From Lycium barbarum (Eukaryota; Streptophyta; Magnoliopsida; Solanales; Solanaceae), in assembly GCF_019175385.1 (NCBI RefSeq), contig NC_083339.1, positions 109,043,601 to 109,107,600 of the forward strand: a stretch of DNA of 64,000 bases, in the 5' to 3' direction. Each line of letters opens with the position of its first letter. Positions within the stretch are counted from its first letter, which is position 1. A program made the translations under genes and the position numbers. Below, piece after piece: positions 35,613 through 49,329 of this stretch. The notes below the pieces were generated by a model. The model was not told the origin of the DNA, ran no database searches, and saw only the letters and a list, made by a program, of their open reading frames with translations.

Positions 35613-38600
35613 TCATATACTAATTAAACCATCGCTCGTCCTCGAGTGAAGAAAGGAAAAGTGCAGGGAAGTACCTGCATCAGTGAACAACTGGGGATAA
35701 AGGCTACGCATGTCGGACTTCTCCTTATAGGAAAGATTCTCATCGAACAAAACTGAATCCCAACGAATGATACAGAAACCATTAGAACGGTACTTCTACC
35801 TTCTATAATACAGAAACATGGAAAAACCCAATTAACATTCGACAAATCTGGTGAAAAACTAACTCATGGAACAAGTGTCCAACAGCGGGTAGTCACAACG
35901 GCCAATACACTTACGGCTTACTTGCCCTCCTTCCCAAATCGCAAGACACCCTTGCCAGGTGTAACATTAAAACCTGATTATTCACTCTACCAGTCAAAAC
36001 TCTCTAACTTAGCTCAAGCTCAAGCTCCAGTTCTCGTATCTCCGCATTCAAATTTCCTTCACAACTGATCCTCGAACAAACGAATCGCTTTACTCAAATT
36101 CTTTGATTTGATAAAGCCACAACTCTAAATGCAATTAATAGGCCCCACAACTACTTCCCAAACTAATACAATCCTCTAAAACATGGTCATAACCATGGCC
36201 CATTCTGAACCGATAAAATACTCTAATTCTGCTAACTCCTCCTCCCACATCTTCTAAAGCCGATACTCGCACCATTACTTCTTAGAAACAGATGAATACA
36301 CATACCAAAATTCTGAAACCATATCTTGCTCTCCCCAGAAAGAATCCTTGATCCATCTGCAATCTCTACACAGTTCCATCAACTGATCTAACCGGCAGCC
36401 AACTTGGCCAGCTTCCGAACCTTCTTAAACCTTCAAATCACAATACATGAACCATACCACTGAATATCTCTCCAAGCAAAGTCCGTCGGAACCCAACTGA
36501 TCACTAAAAAAACCTTTCACACAACAGCTACTCGTTAATTCTGTACTCAGCTCATTGTATACCATTATTCTTTCCAAGTAACTGAACTCAGAAGGTATCA
36601 TCAAATCCACTAGGAAACCCTGACAAAGCTCGGTAAATCTGTCATGCCTCAATTCTGAGCTGAAACGCTTCGAGTCCTTAGATATCTTCCTGGAAGTGTA
36701 ATCATGAACCTTCCAGTTTAACTCGAACAATGTTGACCCTGAACGAATGCACAAATCTTGAATATCACCAATAGTCATTAGAACTGACTCCGAATTTCGA
36801 AACCAAATACAGTTATACCACGCATAACAAATCCTGTCTATCATTTTTGACTCCACAAGTTGAGTCCTATCCAAGTTATCAACTTAGTACCGAAGAGCTA
36901 TACCTTATGATTTCAAACTTCCTATTTATCAACCTTTATCGATACGCAAATTCGATACAACTCCGAACCTTTCGTCACGAAACCTGAAGCCTCATATAGC
37001 AATTATATAACCATCGAACCTCTCATAGTGTCACCACAATATGCTCATAATTTCTCCAAAAGTATCCAATCTTACACTGCCGCTCGAAATGTCACGCAAT
37101 TATCCCCAAGTCTTTAATAGTCAAAGCCCTTACCCAAACTGTCCAGTCAATAACTTGCAATCATACTGTATTACCACGAATATGGTCCCTCCCGAAAATA
37201 TAACTCTAGTCCTCACATGACAGGAATTCCAAAATCCTTTCTCTTAGGTCACGCTGACTCATTCACTGTAGAAGGTCACAAAACTTACCCGACGGTGTAC
37301 CTCCAAGCCACTTTTTTTATAAACCTCAACAAGTCGGTTAATTGAAATATGTTTCTCGCTAGTCGCGGATCACAAACCTCACAGAACTCTGTCATATCGC
37401 TTAGTCCATCCTTGTAGATTTCCTTCTTAAGTTCCCGCAACAAACACATCTCAACTGGAATATGCAAGAAGACGACACCACAATCCATACTGACCCAAGA
37501 AATCCCCAAGGTGTACCCTTTTTCTTATCGATTCACAATCATCTATACCTTTTCTCGACTCACCAATTCCCAATTTTCTAATCACCTCATGATCATCGAT
37601 ACCATAATCAATCCTCGAATCCACTCCATCGAATACTACATAATCATAAATCTTGCAAACTAGACGAATTATTCCTGGGGATAGGATCGTACCACACACT
37701 TTGCACATTAGCATTTCCTTAATGCTTACTACTCTGAACTGAACACTCTCTAAATCTGGCGTATCACATAATAGCATCACTAATATCCTTGTGTATCCCA
37801 CTGAATCATCCTTGCCCGAATTGCTTTACTCAATTCCCGAAATGTATACCGAACTTAACTCAGTTAACCCATCATCGTCCATTCTATCATTTCAAGTACC
37901 CATGTTTACTAATCCCTTACTTAAATTGTTAACGTTACTAGTCCTCGAAGAATCACCTCTTCCCTCAATTATGGAACCCGAACACCTCTAACCGTTCGCG
38001 CGACCATCCCTTTTATTCAATCACATAAGTCGAGTAGTAACACCACTAGTATGGGGATCTAGCCAATTCTTCTTACACAATGAATACCCCAACTTTAGTC
38101 CACCATTAACATCTGTTAGTCTATGACATGACCGAACATACCAACTCATCCATAACTCTCAAGCCCACTCTACACTGTACAATCGGAACCGAGCTCTCAT
38201 ATCACTAATTCTTGTTTCCATGATTTTCTTTCTGCCCTTAACCTTGAAGACACCAATCAACCTCATCGTTCACCATTTTTCTGAACGTCATGATATAATG
38301 TCCCCACAGTCCAAACACGACTCGAGAACCCATATTACCTCACCTCAAGTCTTATGAACCTTAATCCCCTGAACCCGATAGCAAGATGTTTCATTGGAAT
38401 CCTTCAATTTTCGTATTTCATTCAACTCACTTTTATCACTATCAACCAACAAACGCTCAAATCCACTCGATCCTCTAAACTAATCATCCATTTAAGCCTG
38501 ACAACCACAAAACAATATCAATGCTTCTACTCCCATCTAAGTGAACAACCAGTAACTCCTCAAGTCATTAACTTATCGCATACGCCCATATTTGAAGTCA

Positions 38601-39608
38601 TTTCCATCAGTCGTTTACTAACTCCTCAAAGCCTACAACCCAATCAAATTTATCGATCAAACGATGTACCCATAGCATTTGCTTAATAACTGAATAGTCC
38701 TTTAACATCAACTAACTTATATCAAGAATAACCTTTAGCACCTGTCGCAACCTTATCCTGACAACCATGCCAGATACCAATTTTTCCGTTCCCAATCTCT
38801 CAAAAAGTACTCATGCCTAAGATATTCTATGAAGTCTCACTTCGCTACACACTTCCCACCAAAGTCTTCCTTTATGTCCTTATTGTCAACTTCTGTTCTT
38901 TATTACACGCGATCACAAAACGTTGTCCACATTCGATGTCATCACCGAACCTACACTTGTTCTTACATACTGAAGTCTAATACTCTACCATTGCTGAATC
39001 GTCGACCCACCATTGGTTCACCAGTGTCACGCACACCATCATAAAATCTTGACGATGCTAAATTCAAACCGATCATATCATCGAGCAACCCATTATTGTG
39101 AAGCCATAAATGCACGTTGTCACTTTCGAGCAACCCAACGCTGAAACATAGAGACCCTGTAACCCTCTGAACTATCTTCCAGTTTCTCATGAACTTCCAC
39201 AATAAACGAGTCTAATCGCGACTCCACACAGCAACCGAGTCTAGTCGCAACTACACACAATCGAAATCTCAGGTCATAACTAGTGACTGAACTGAATCAC
39301 GCGTCTGAATCAGGATAACACATCTCGTACCATTCCACAACACGCCATAGATCGACCGTTCGCATAAGAATTGAGGACGAGTTTCCACCCTCCGTGGGTG
39401 ATTGAGATAATAAAGTTCATATATAAATTGGAATCGACTTGATACCAATTTGAATAAAGTCGCATGAGAGAATGAAAGAATTCGAAGTTTCCTAAATGTC
39501 CTGTAGCTTCTTGCAGATAAGTACGGAGCTCATCGTACCGATCCGCGAGACTCTACTGGACACGCTCTTGTATTATAGACCGGGTAACCTAGGGCTCTGA
39601 TAGCAACT
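35613..39608 (-). mobile_element. LTR-A internal region, non-coding (copy 1)
   Basis: 3996 bp with no recognisable gag, protease, integrase or reverse transcriptase on either strand. The longest - strand frames (36425-36874, 149 aa; 37451-37801, 116 aa) match nothing I know. The + strand is strongly C-rich and G-poor, so the transcribed - strand is G-rich. This is a transcription-type skew kept over 4 kb. Just before the 3' LTR the - strand reads CTCGAGGACGAGCGATGG, a purine-rich segment that may be the polypurine tract. Copy 2 is 50842-54837. Confidence 0.7.
39593..39607 (-). other. Primer-binding site for initiator tRNA-Met
   Basis: The - strand reads TTGCTATCAGAGCCC directly after the LTR end. 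This differs by one base from TGGTATCAGAGC, the usual plant initiator-Met primer site. It fixes the orientation of the LTR-A family. The duplicate is at 54822-54836. Confidence 0.8.
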
Positions 39609-39925
39609 TATCACGACCCAAATTTAGCTAAGCAGTGCGGACACTTACCTTTCCCACCTCGGTAAGCGAACCTTCAACCCAACAATAATCAAGGCATAAA
39701 TAATTAAATTAATTAAGCGGAAGACAATAAATCACGTAAGTCTTACGATAATAGTATAGACGAAAGTACGGAAATAAGAAAATACACCCAGGGGCTGGTC
39801 TAAGCCATACAGGAGCATCTAGATCCGAAATATACAAGTCTGGAAATATAATAACACATCAAATCTGTATATGTCTCAGAATGGGAAAGTAAGACATAAA
39901 TAAGAAGAGTCTTCAAGGCAGCGGA
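39609..39925 (-). repeat. LTR-A 5' LTR, inner segment (copy 1)
   Basis: It opens TATCACGACCC (TG mutated to TA) and aligns with 34101-34416. It is broken at 39925 by the LTR-B insertion and resumes at 43029. The segments 39609-39925, 43029-43845, 59075-59365 and 61858-63146 together make one LTR of about 2.7 kb. Confidence 0.8.
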
Positions 39926-40796
39926 TGTTGACACCCAGTTTTGTCCCACTTTTCCTCTTATTAATCTTCTTTATGGTTTCTAGTCATTAAGAATCTATTA
40001 TAATTTTTTTTAGCTATTATAATAATAATAATTATTATTATTTTTAATACTACTACTACTGCTATATATGTAATACAATTATTCTTATTACTAAATTTAT
40101 GTTAGTGTTATTGTCGTAGTCGCATTAATTATTACTCTTATTATATTTCATTTCCATTTCAGTATTATTACTTCTATTACTGTAATTACGCTAATTACTA
40201 CAATTATTGTTTACGTTACTGTTATTATTACTTCAATAATATTTTACTCTATAGTTTACAGTATTTATATATTTATTTTATTTAGCTATATAATATGAAG
40301 GAAGCTCCAAAAGAAATTAAATAGAAGAGGAAAATCCCCAACAAATTTGTCCTACTAAAAATGGCCAATTTAATCCATTTCTTCCTCCCCAATGGCCCAT
40401 TTAAATTCATCTTAAACACTCCTTAACCTAGCCTAATTTAACATCCAAGACCAAACCCTAAACCTAATCTATGCTCAGCCGTATACACCCCTACCCTCTC
40501 CATCTCTCATTTCCAGCAGACTTTGACCTTTATCACGTCGTGAACAGACCTTGTCCACCCCTTCTCAAGCAAAAATCGTCCTTTTTCTGCTTCCATTTGG
40601 CAACTTTCTCGTCTCACGCTCCAAATCACATAAAAGATCTCCAAAGACCATAGCAGATTCCACCATTTCGGGAAACTCTGAATTTGGTCCGCAAGTTCGT
40701 CCAAAATCTGCCAACGTTCACTTTGAAAAGAATTTTTGGATTGGATTTGAAAAAGGGTCTCAAATCCCGCCCAAACTTGAACCCTAGGATTTTCAC

Positions 40797-40805
40797 CTAT
40801 AAATA
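40797..40805 (+). promoter_or_regulatory. Predicted TATA box of LTR-B
   Basis: CTATAAATA in the context TTTCACCTATAAATACTACC. A start about 30 bases downstream would give a transcript beginning near 40830. The duplicate is at 56026-56034. Confidence 0.5.
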
Positions 40806-42140
40806 CTACCTTTAACTCCAGTCGAAAGCAAGTTTTGGATACCATCAAAAATCTCTCAAAGACTTTTATTTTTCAGTCTCGTTTGCTTGTATTTTTATCA
40901 ACTACACTAGTACTTTTGCTCTCTGTTCGACAAGCCTTACTCGAAAGGGGAAACAGATCTGAGACCTTGAAAGTTCTGGTTCACTGCACCATTAAAAGGT
41001 AATATTCGAGCCTTTCTTCTCCTTTGTTAGAAAATGTTGTATTAAAAGAATTATGCTTTAGGTTTGTAGTTGTATCAAAGGGGTATCCATGAAGTTCAGA
41101 AGAAGATGATGTGTGTAGAGACCCTATTGTTAGAATTTCAGTTTGAATCCTAGAAATCATTGCTGTAATAATAAATTTACTTAACCGACATAAATCAAGT
41201 ATATACCCTCATGTGTTTAGTATCTTTTTTCTTTTCTTTACTCTTTAGAAATCGTGTTGTGTAGATGTTTCCATCTGTTGAGACCCATTCATATGTCTGA
41301 ATGTTGCTATAGAAAACATGATTCTAGGAATTAATCTTCTATCCATATATTATAGAAATCATGTCCAATTAAATATATTGCTCCTACGTGCTGCCCATTT
41401 AAGCTCTTGATAAGTTCAAATATTAATAAAAACATCCATGAAAATGAGTTTATTTATTTTAGATGTCATTTTCCATTTTGGACAGAATATTTATGTATGA
41501 ATATGTGCGTTTGAGCTTTAGAATTCTTATTAGGAATGACTACTTTTACTTAACATGTTGATGCCCTGTATTGTTAAATCATAGGGGAGGTTCTGATTTT
41601 GGCCATTCATGCTTTAAAATACTACAAGTCTATTTTCCATGTTTAAAGTCATGATATAGGGAATTTTTTTTGGTGCTAACTTGGTGTTTTCCTAATATAT
41701 ATGTATTAGCTCTTAGCTTCTGTGTGGAGCTACTCTTTGGGTTTTTAAAAATATTAAATGGCATGGGCTATAGATTATTGTTAGCTTTTCACTATGAAGT
41801 AATTGCCTCAATTAAAGGTTAAGTTATCTTTTGCATGCTAAAATATTTGAGGCTAACTGTTTGTGGCTATATGTATCGTCTACATGCTAAGTCATGGAGT
41901 TTTGTTATCACAAGTATGTAATATAAGGACAATTTGTTTAATGGCTGTGGAGTAAGCTGCTAATATCACCTATAGAAAATGACTTGTCTCATGTTATAAG
42001 ATTTACATAAGTGTTGTTAAACTCCAGGTCATTTGTTGGTTCTTTCAAATTATTTCTTTTTCATTCCTTTCGGTATTAATATTGGTAGACTCTTTCTTAC
42101 TAATTCATGTTTTTGTCCCTTATTTGCCTTGCATGAACAA

Positions 42141-42197
42141 TGTAGCCGAAGAGTCTCGTTCCGAGACTCGACGTCGCTGTTAAACTCGGAAGCTACA
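42141..42197 (+). other. Nested stem-loop in LTR-B
   Basis: Inner stem GAGTCTCG-TTC-CGAGACTC (42151-42169), eight perfect pairs and a 3-nt loop. It is enclosed by TGTAGC (42141-42146) and GCTACA (42192-42197). It is markedly GC-rich for this LTR. The duplicate is at 57370-57426. Confidence 0.6.
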
Positions 42198-43028
42198 TCT
42201 ACTCTTCATTCGTTCCCCTCGCTCTCTCTTGAAATATTTCCGAATAGAGACTAAATGGGAGATGAGGAGACATGGCTTATATCCTGTCATAGCTCTCTTT
42301 CATTTTATTGTTATGAATATTATGTTGGTTTTGATGCGGTCTGTTTCTTGTATTAATTCATTTTAATGATATTTACGTGATGTGCGGGTAGTAATCTTTA
42401 CTTGACTGATATTAGGCTAATCTAGCTAAGTCCAAGGCCCTTTTTCAGTTTTAGGTAAAACTGGTTTTGAAATAGCAGGTCCTTGATAACTTTGGTGAAC
42501 TTTTTTTTTATTTAAAAAAAAAAAAGGAAAACAAAAATTAGTTTTCCACATAAATGTTTGGCAATCAGATTTTACAAAGTAATGTAGGTTTAGTTTTAGT
42601 CATAAAATGGAAGATCATTTTGAAATGGTTAAGTTCACTATGTCAAAATTTTAGTCCAAAATAACGTCACTATGCTCTCCCTTTCTTGATATTTAATCAG
42701 TGTCATATGTTAGATATTAATATGCTCATTTATATCAACTCTTACATCCAGTTTAGTTTTATTTTAATAAATTTAAGTTCGATCGGTTAACCGTTTTAAT
42801 ACGGATTTTAAAGGGTGTTTAACACATTCTCTTTAGATTAATTGAACCCTTACCTAGAATCTTAAGTTAGTAGACTTCAAGCGGCGTAAATATTAAGTAA
42901 TTGAATAGGTGTCCTAATTCACCTTTAAATTAATTAGGTGGCGAGTCCTTAAATTAGTTAGTTAATTTAGGAATCACTAATATGTTGTATTCTAATTTAA
43001 CTCAGTTAAAATGGGGTATAATAGCGGA

Positions 43029-43845
43029 CATCTCGTGCTCACCCTGTAGACTCAAGCAATCTTGATAGTGACTATCAGCCACGGGAGACGGAAGAAGATC
43101 CAATCTGGAATTCTACACTCATAAAAGAATGCAACAATTGTAGGTCAGTACAAACTACAGTACTGGTAGGTATCATAGGCCGCCTAAGTATAGTTAACAT
43201 AATTCAGACAATAAAGCTAGATAAGCAGATAAATCAACATGTATAAGTCAACCACAATCAGAACCAAGTACACTTCATCACCTAGGTTGTAGCATCTAAA
43301 CCCAAGTGTGCCAAGTCGTAATATATCCAATTAGAATCCGATCAACACAAGTAAATCACCAGATCATCACAAAATAACCATAATGCAATGTAATGCAATA
43401 ATGTATGAATGCAATGCAATAATGTATGAATGCAAATGCAATGCTGTGTACACATGTACTCCAAACGGAAGTATCGACGTCTCGGTAGCACAAGCCAGGG
43501 TGACTCCCAAAGTCTAAGTGTGCCCAACAGATAGAGGAGACTCCGGATCTTTACCCACGGAGGATTTTCATCAGCACCACCTCAGGGGACTCGCAGAGTT
43601 CATGCACTCACACAATCCACGATACCAGGACAAACATCGGATATCGAACTCTCACGTCACTCTCACCCAAATTGAGCCTAACTCATCATAGTGTTTCATC
43701 AAGTATCATCAATGTATCTACAATATATCATGAAGTGTAATGTATGTGTCAACATCAATAATCAGATCAACATCACAAGTACCAAACATGGGTACGCCAA
43801 CAATATCATGAAAGACTACACAAGTCTTATAAAACACTATCCTCG
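43029..43845 (-). repeat. LTR-A 5' LTR, middle segment (copy 1)
   Basis: Continues the 5' LTR after LTR-B. It includes the expanded microsatellite ATGCAATGTAATGCAATAATG (43380-43445). It stops abruptly at the duplication joint, where the next base belongs to LTR-C. Confidence 0.8.
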
Positions 43846-45143
43846 TAATTGAGATACTGCTAATACTTCTAAGAGTAGAGTAATATGGAGACTCGATTAC
43901 TCGTTGTTTGCTCATATCAAAGGATCATGCCAAAATGAAAGAAAGGGAAAGCCTTAACATACCTGATTGATCTCCTACGAATTAACGCTTATTCTCCCGA
44001 GCTTGCAAATCTACACTCAAGAGAAATTATACTACCGTTAGACTTATCGTCATATGCCTATCTCAAGTCCTTAAACCAAACTCCTTTAGAATCTGCGAAA
44101 ATTCGGGCAGCATCTCCCCTGTTTATATGCCTAGCCCAAAGTCACAATCCAGCAACCAACAACAACAACAATAATACCAACATCAACAAAAATATTATCA
44201 ATACCAATGTATTCCATAAAACATCCCACACGATGTTTTTCAACGTACAACAACATACACTTCCTTTCTTCCCAATCAAGGAGAATAATCTCATCAACAC
44301 ACCAAAAACATTAGATACCATCTCTATACATGTAAATCAGCCTAGCCACACGGCCACAACATGCTCAAAACAGTCCATAAACACAACAACTACGACACGA
44401 TACTTTATGACCTTTCCTCCATAACTATTTTCACTTTTAAGACTTGCTAAACCTTCGAATCAACTCAACATAAGAGATAGGATGAAAAACATAACTTATA
44501 CTTGAAGAAATTCAGCCACACCAACTTCCTTCAAGACCAAACTTGCCACAACATCAAGTAGAAGCAAGAACAATCACCTTTCATGGACTAGTTTGGTGTA
44601 ATCTTGTTAAATTCTTTATTTAATGGGCTATAAATATTTAGGGGTTGTGTTGGAAAGTTTCTAGGACTATTGAGAATGTAAAAATGCTGAAAAAATGGAG
44701 TTAATGAGGGTATTTATACCCCTCATAAGTCGGTTCCACCGACCTTCTCAAGTGGGACTCGCGGAAGCCATTTGGCAGCTTGGAGTCTTTGTCATAAAAT
44801 GGCCATAAATCTTGATCACGATATAGTATGAGGGTCCACGACCTATGGTTGGAAAGCTCTTTCAATTATATACAACTTTCATTTTTGGTGTGTTTCCAAA
44901 TTCCAAACTTATAATAGTGTTTTGGCCTCTCCAAGTCAGATCATCCGAAAACATATCCTTAAATCATCCTTTTGGAGGGCTTTGGCTTAAGGGTCCTTCT
45001 TAAAATTTGCTCAACTTTCCATGTACTACTCATATCACTTTTCATATATCCTTTATGGGCCCCACCTTAACTTACGGTTACGAGGGCTACTCATCAAGTA
45101 ACGTGTTAACTGATTTACTCCATACGGTTTTCGGGGTGTAACA
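43846..45143 (-). mobile_element. Partial LTR-C (copy 2)
   Basis: It begins mid-element at the duplication joint and ends with GTGTAACA, followed by TGGAG (45144-45148). Its partner end and left target duplication are absent, as expected for a duplication breakpoint and not a transposition. Confidence 0.9.
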
Positions 45144-45148
45144 TGGAG

Positions 45149-47095
45149 ACTATGGAAAACAAAGTTTCCATTGGATGACACTTTTAAAGAAATGGGGATT
45201 TCAATTTGCTTATAAGTGTAGCTGCTGTCTAGTTCCACAGGAGGAACCATAGCTCATGTGTTTCTAAATTCTAATGTAGCTCAGATTACTTGGAAATGCT
45301 TTTGTGGACCTGTTGGTATCAGTATTTCAGGAATGCAGCTTACACAAGTCATAACAGCATGGTGGGAGTTAGCAGAAAGCTAGCGCACTAAGATGATTTA
45401 TCAGGTTATACCAGCAGTCACAGTATGAGAGCTTTGGAAGAGGAGAAACACTATATAACATGGAGGGAAGGTTTCTGTTAACAAGATGAAGTACAAGATC
45501 ATACATACTGTAATTTTATTTATGAAGACAAGAAGAAGTAATTTTAAGTATGCTCCTTATAACTGGCAAGAGTTATTGAAGTCTTTGCAGTCTTATTCCC
45601 CTAAAGTGAAGATGTACCAAGTATGCTGGAGGCCACTAGTTATACGTTGGGTAAAATACAATACTGATGGGGCTTCTAGAGGAAATCTAGGTAGAAGTTG
45701 TTGGGGTTTTTGTCTCAGAAATACAAGTGGAGATTTGGTGTTTGCTTAGTCTCATGAGATGAGGGATGGCAACTACACAAATACCGAGGCTGAAGTAGAA
45801 GCTATAATGCAAGCACTAAAGTACATGTAAAGGATGCATATTCAGCAAATGATTGTAGAAACTGATTCTATGATGATGAAGAATGTCATGGAAAGGAAGT
45901 GGCAAGTTCCTTGGCAAATCATCAATGTAGTGGAGGAAATTTGGAGGATCATGGGTGAAAGAACTGTGTTGGTTAATCATAGATTTGGAGAAGGGAATAA
46001 ACTTGCAGATTTCCTTGCAAATCTAGCTCTGGACAGAGGTGATTACACTGCTAGCAGCTTTCAGGAAATGCAGACATGGGGAAGAAAGCTCATAAACAGT
46101 GACAAGATTAATATACCTTACCTAAGGGTGAGAAATTGTAGAAGATGATAGAGTGGAGGGGAGATCAAAGGATCCAATGGGAAGAGATAGGAAGAAGGGG
46201 AATCAAACAACTTAGGGACCAAAATTCTCAAATTCCTTGGAAGAAGAGAATGGAGATCTCTTTTCTCACTAACATAGTTGTTTCATGTGCAGGTACAGGT
46301 ATTCTAGTCATGGTGTATTTACTAAAGAAGTATGTTGAACATAATAGAAATAGAAAATACACCATGATAAGGCTGAAGAAATGAGCAGAGCAAAATACAA
46401 ACAACAATACCACAGAGCAAAGGCACACAGTGACAATTGCAACTCAGAAACCCTAATTGTTCACAAGCAGGAGTAGATCGAAGAGGCTAGTAGAAATGTA
46501 TACAAGATACGCAAACACAAACCATAGAGCTGCGGAGAAAGTCAGAGATCATGAATTCACCGCAAGATTAGAAACAATGAAGGCGCATCAACAAACAACA
46601 CACAACATCAGAGCAGATTCTAAGCAATTTCAACCCGGATCGACAAAAATTGAAGTTGCGGAGAAAGTTAGAAATTACGAACTCACCAGAAGATTGGAAA
46701 CAATGAAGACACATCAACAAAACAACACACAATATCGGATTAGATTTGGAGAAATTTCAACCCAAATCGACACAAATCCTGAAGTACAAATGGGAGAAAT
46801 CAGTAGGGAGAACATGTAACAAACCTGTGTTCATTGGAGATTCAAAGATGGAATCTTGTAGAGGGACGAAGGAAAAAACATCACCAGCAACGTGACGGAA
46901 ACCATCAGCAACGGGCCGCTCAGATCAATTTCAATGGCTGCACTTTCCCTTTTCACTTAGCTTAGGTTCTCTTTGCTTTCTATTTTTTACATTTCAAGAC
47001 TATTTGTTTTTGTTGATCTTTTATTTTATTAATAAAACAGCCACTAGGTGGCATAAAACCTAGTGGCCTTTAATTTTTTTTTTCTTAAAAAAAAA
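45149..47095 (+). pseudogene. LINE 3' part with RNase H (copy 2)
   Basis: Duplicate of 29921-31867: the end of the zinc-binding region, the RNase H domain (about 45643-46040), the 3' stem-loop (47040-47067) and the poly(A). All stops seen in copy 1 are kept. Confidence 0.92.
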
Positions 47096-49329
47096 TCTAT
47101 TTTGCAAGAAGTTGGATCACTCCTTCGTTGCTTCAACATTACCTAGAGATAATATCTCTTTACGTCTTTAATTGTCTCCATGCCGTCCCCAAATTTCTTG
47201 AAATTATTGAGTCTTTTTTTTATATAGTAATATCTCTTCACGTCTCATTTACAGTTCTTCTTCTATTACTTCCATTAAATATCGTATCGGTAAATTTTTA
47301 CCCGCACCACATATTTACATCAAATCATATCGTATTAATAAATTATTATATACAAATAAAAGTTTTTTTTTTTGTTAAAGACAAATAAAAGAAATTGTTA
47401 CATTCACAAAGTAAAAAAGGGAAGGACAAATTATAACTCCATTTCAAGCCAAAAAAGAAAAGCGATCAATAACAAAAATGAAACTCCTCATTGAATGGAA
47501 CCAATTAAAGAAAAGCTTTAACACAATTATGAACAAATAACACAAATTGTTTAATTATGAAGGAAAATACAATCCAATCTGGAACACATAGTTCTCCCAA
47601 GATCCATATGTTTGTTTCACTAGTCGACAGTATAATCACATGTATAAGATATGAACTATACCGTAAAGTTTACAGTCTAACTCATACCTGTTACAGAAGA
47701 TTGTTCCAGTATTCGATGAAGATCACTTTCGTTCTTCTTAGGAATCTACCACTGTAGTTCTTCACGTAGAAGAAGAGAGATTTTTCTGTTTTTGGAATGA
47801 AGGAAGGAAACATCTTTTTTCCCAGAAATGAGAAGTTGTTCCTGCAGAACTTCTTTTATGTTTCTTTAATAGGTACATCTGTTTAGAAACTTTTTTTCAA
47901 TAGTTGTGTCCTTTTCTTTTAACTTAAATTAAATATATAACAAATATATATTTATTATATATATGGATCCGGGTTGAACCACATGGGTGACCCGAATCTA
48001 ATTCCTTTATCTCCCACTCACGCATGGTGGGTCAACTCTCATTCCTATTCTGTAACTTTCATACTTGACGACTAGACCGTGTGACCAGTGCATACTTTGA
48101 GAGCTTCGTTGCTATACATCTGTTAGGAATATATAGCATCTCGATTAATGGAACTTATAGTAGATTGCAGTATGCAGTACCCTAGATCATTTATCACATT
48201 CACATCTCAACATCTCTTTTGTCATAACTTGAGTTCATCATTATGTTCTTGTCTCGAAGACAAACATAAAGGGTCGACCAATGAACACAATTAATGTGAT
48301 AATACTCAATGATCTTCCTCATCTCATGAATCTCTCAATCTCAAATTGATATGATTTTCTAGAAATGTTCCGCAGACCGAATCATCCATGATCTCTTGGC
48401 AACACTCTAAGATAGCGAACACCAAATTGAATCTCAAGAAACTGATCAAAGTAATGAGGGTACAAAGAGAAAATTACTCATAATTTCCAGGGCTTCACAC
48501 GATAATAAGTAGAGATTAAACTTGTATCTCCCTTATAGGTCACTAATGCATATGTGGTATGAATCACGTACCACAGTATTTACTCTTTCCTTGTGGAGCA
48601 TATGTCTTTTGATAAAATACTATGCAGATGATAGTTCAGACAACTCATGTCTAACTTTGAGTTCACAAATCTACTCATACCTTTTATCCATCAGAACTCA
48701 CATCTGGCAATAAGACAGACTATCACATTTAATCAGACATGATTAACCATAAAACAAACGACATTCATATTATAAACTTTCAGTTCTGTATTATTATCAC
48801 TTCTGACAATACTAAGTTTATAATATTCTCATCTCTATCTGTCACCTAGACAGTAGAGGCGATTGCATATGTGAATAGACCAATCTTTTTGTTTGTCCGA
48901 CATACTTACACTTGGAATTTATGTTATGTTCTAAACATAAATATCCATCTTATGTATATGAATCAACAATAATGAATAATTTAGGCATCAACTAAATTTA
49001 TCTCAAAATGCAGTTTTTACGTGAACATGATCAGGAAGTATTAGAAAATATTAAATACATCTTCCCTACATATACCCCACGACATCATATCTTTCATAAG
49101 CAACAAATTCTATGGGTTTTGTTAATTGGACTACTACCAAGTGATGCATAAAGATGTACTTCATGTTCACTTCTCTATGTATAACAATTTTTCTAACACA
49201 AAATTACACCTAATATCAATATAGTTGATCTTCTCACAGTTTTTGGGATTTTATGTGTAAGCTATTGAGATTTGACTACCACACTTGATTGTCACTAGTT
49301 CAATAACACTTCCATATTTACCTAAATGT
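47096..49329 (-). mobile_element. Decayed copia 3' part (copy 2)
   Basis: Duplicate of 31868-34100. It starts with the right-hand LINE target duplication and ends with the RNase H remnant (about 49069-49274) and AATGT at 49325-49329. Confidence 0.8.

Larger units (their letters stand above)
39926..43023 (+). mobile_element. Solo LTR, LTR-B family (copy 1)
   Basis: 3098 bp, opening TGTTGACACCCAG and closing ATGGGGTATAATA (terminal CA decayed to TA), with an exact duplication GCGGA (39921-39925 and 43024-43028). It has no internal domain. Its first 350 bp are extremely AT-rich (ATT/ACT repeats). A TATA box lies at 40797-40805. Several frames of 60-113 codons (for example 40471-40653 and 42033-42254) have no family resemblance. 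Copy 2 is 55155-58252. Confidence 0.87.
28618..43845. repeat. Tandem segmental duplication, copy 1
   Basis: 15,228 bp. It begins within the LTR-C solo LTR and ends within the second LTR of the LTR-A element. The word TAAT is found at the left edge (28618-28621), at the joint with copy 2 (43846-43849) and at the far edge (59075-59078). Confidence 0.95.

Noticed and set aside
35613..39608. Protein-coding genes in the 4-kb LTR-A interior (frames to 149 codons)
   Set aside because: No frame shows gag, protease, integrase, reverse transcriptase or RNase H motifs. They scatter over all frames and are copied unchanged only because the segment is duplicated.
40471..42254. Small genes within the LTR-B LTR (60-113 codons)
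   Set aside because: They overlap on opposite strands, have no recognisable domain and lie inside a transposon LTR.
34773..43445. CRISPR-like or satellite array from repeated ATGCAATGCAATG words
   Set aside because: The repeats are a short microsatellite carried at a fixed place in each LTR-A copy, with no spacers.
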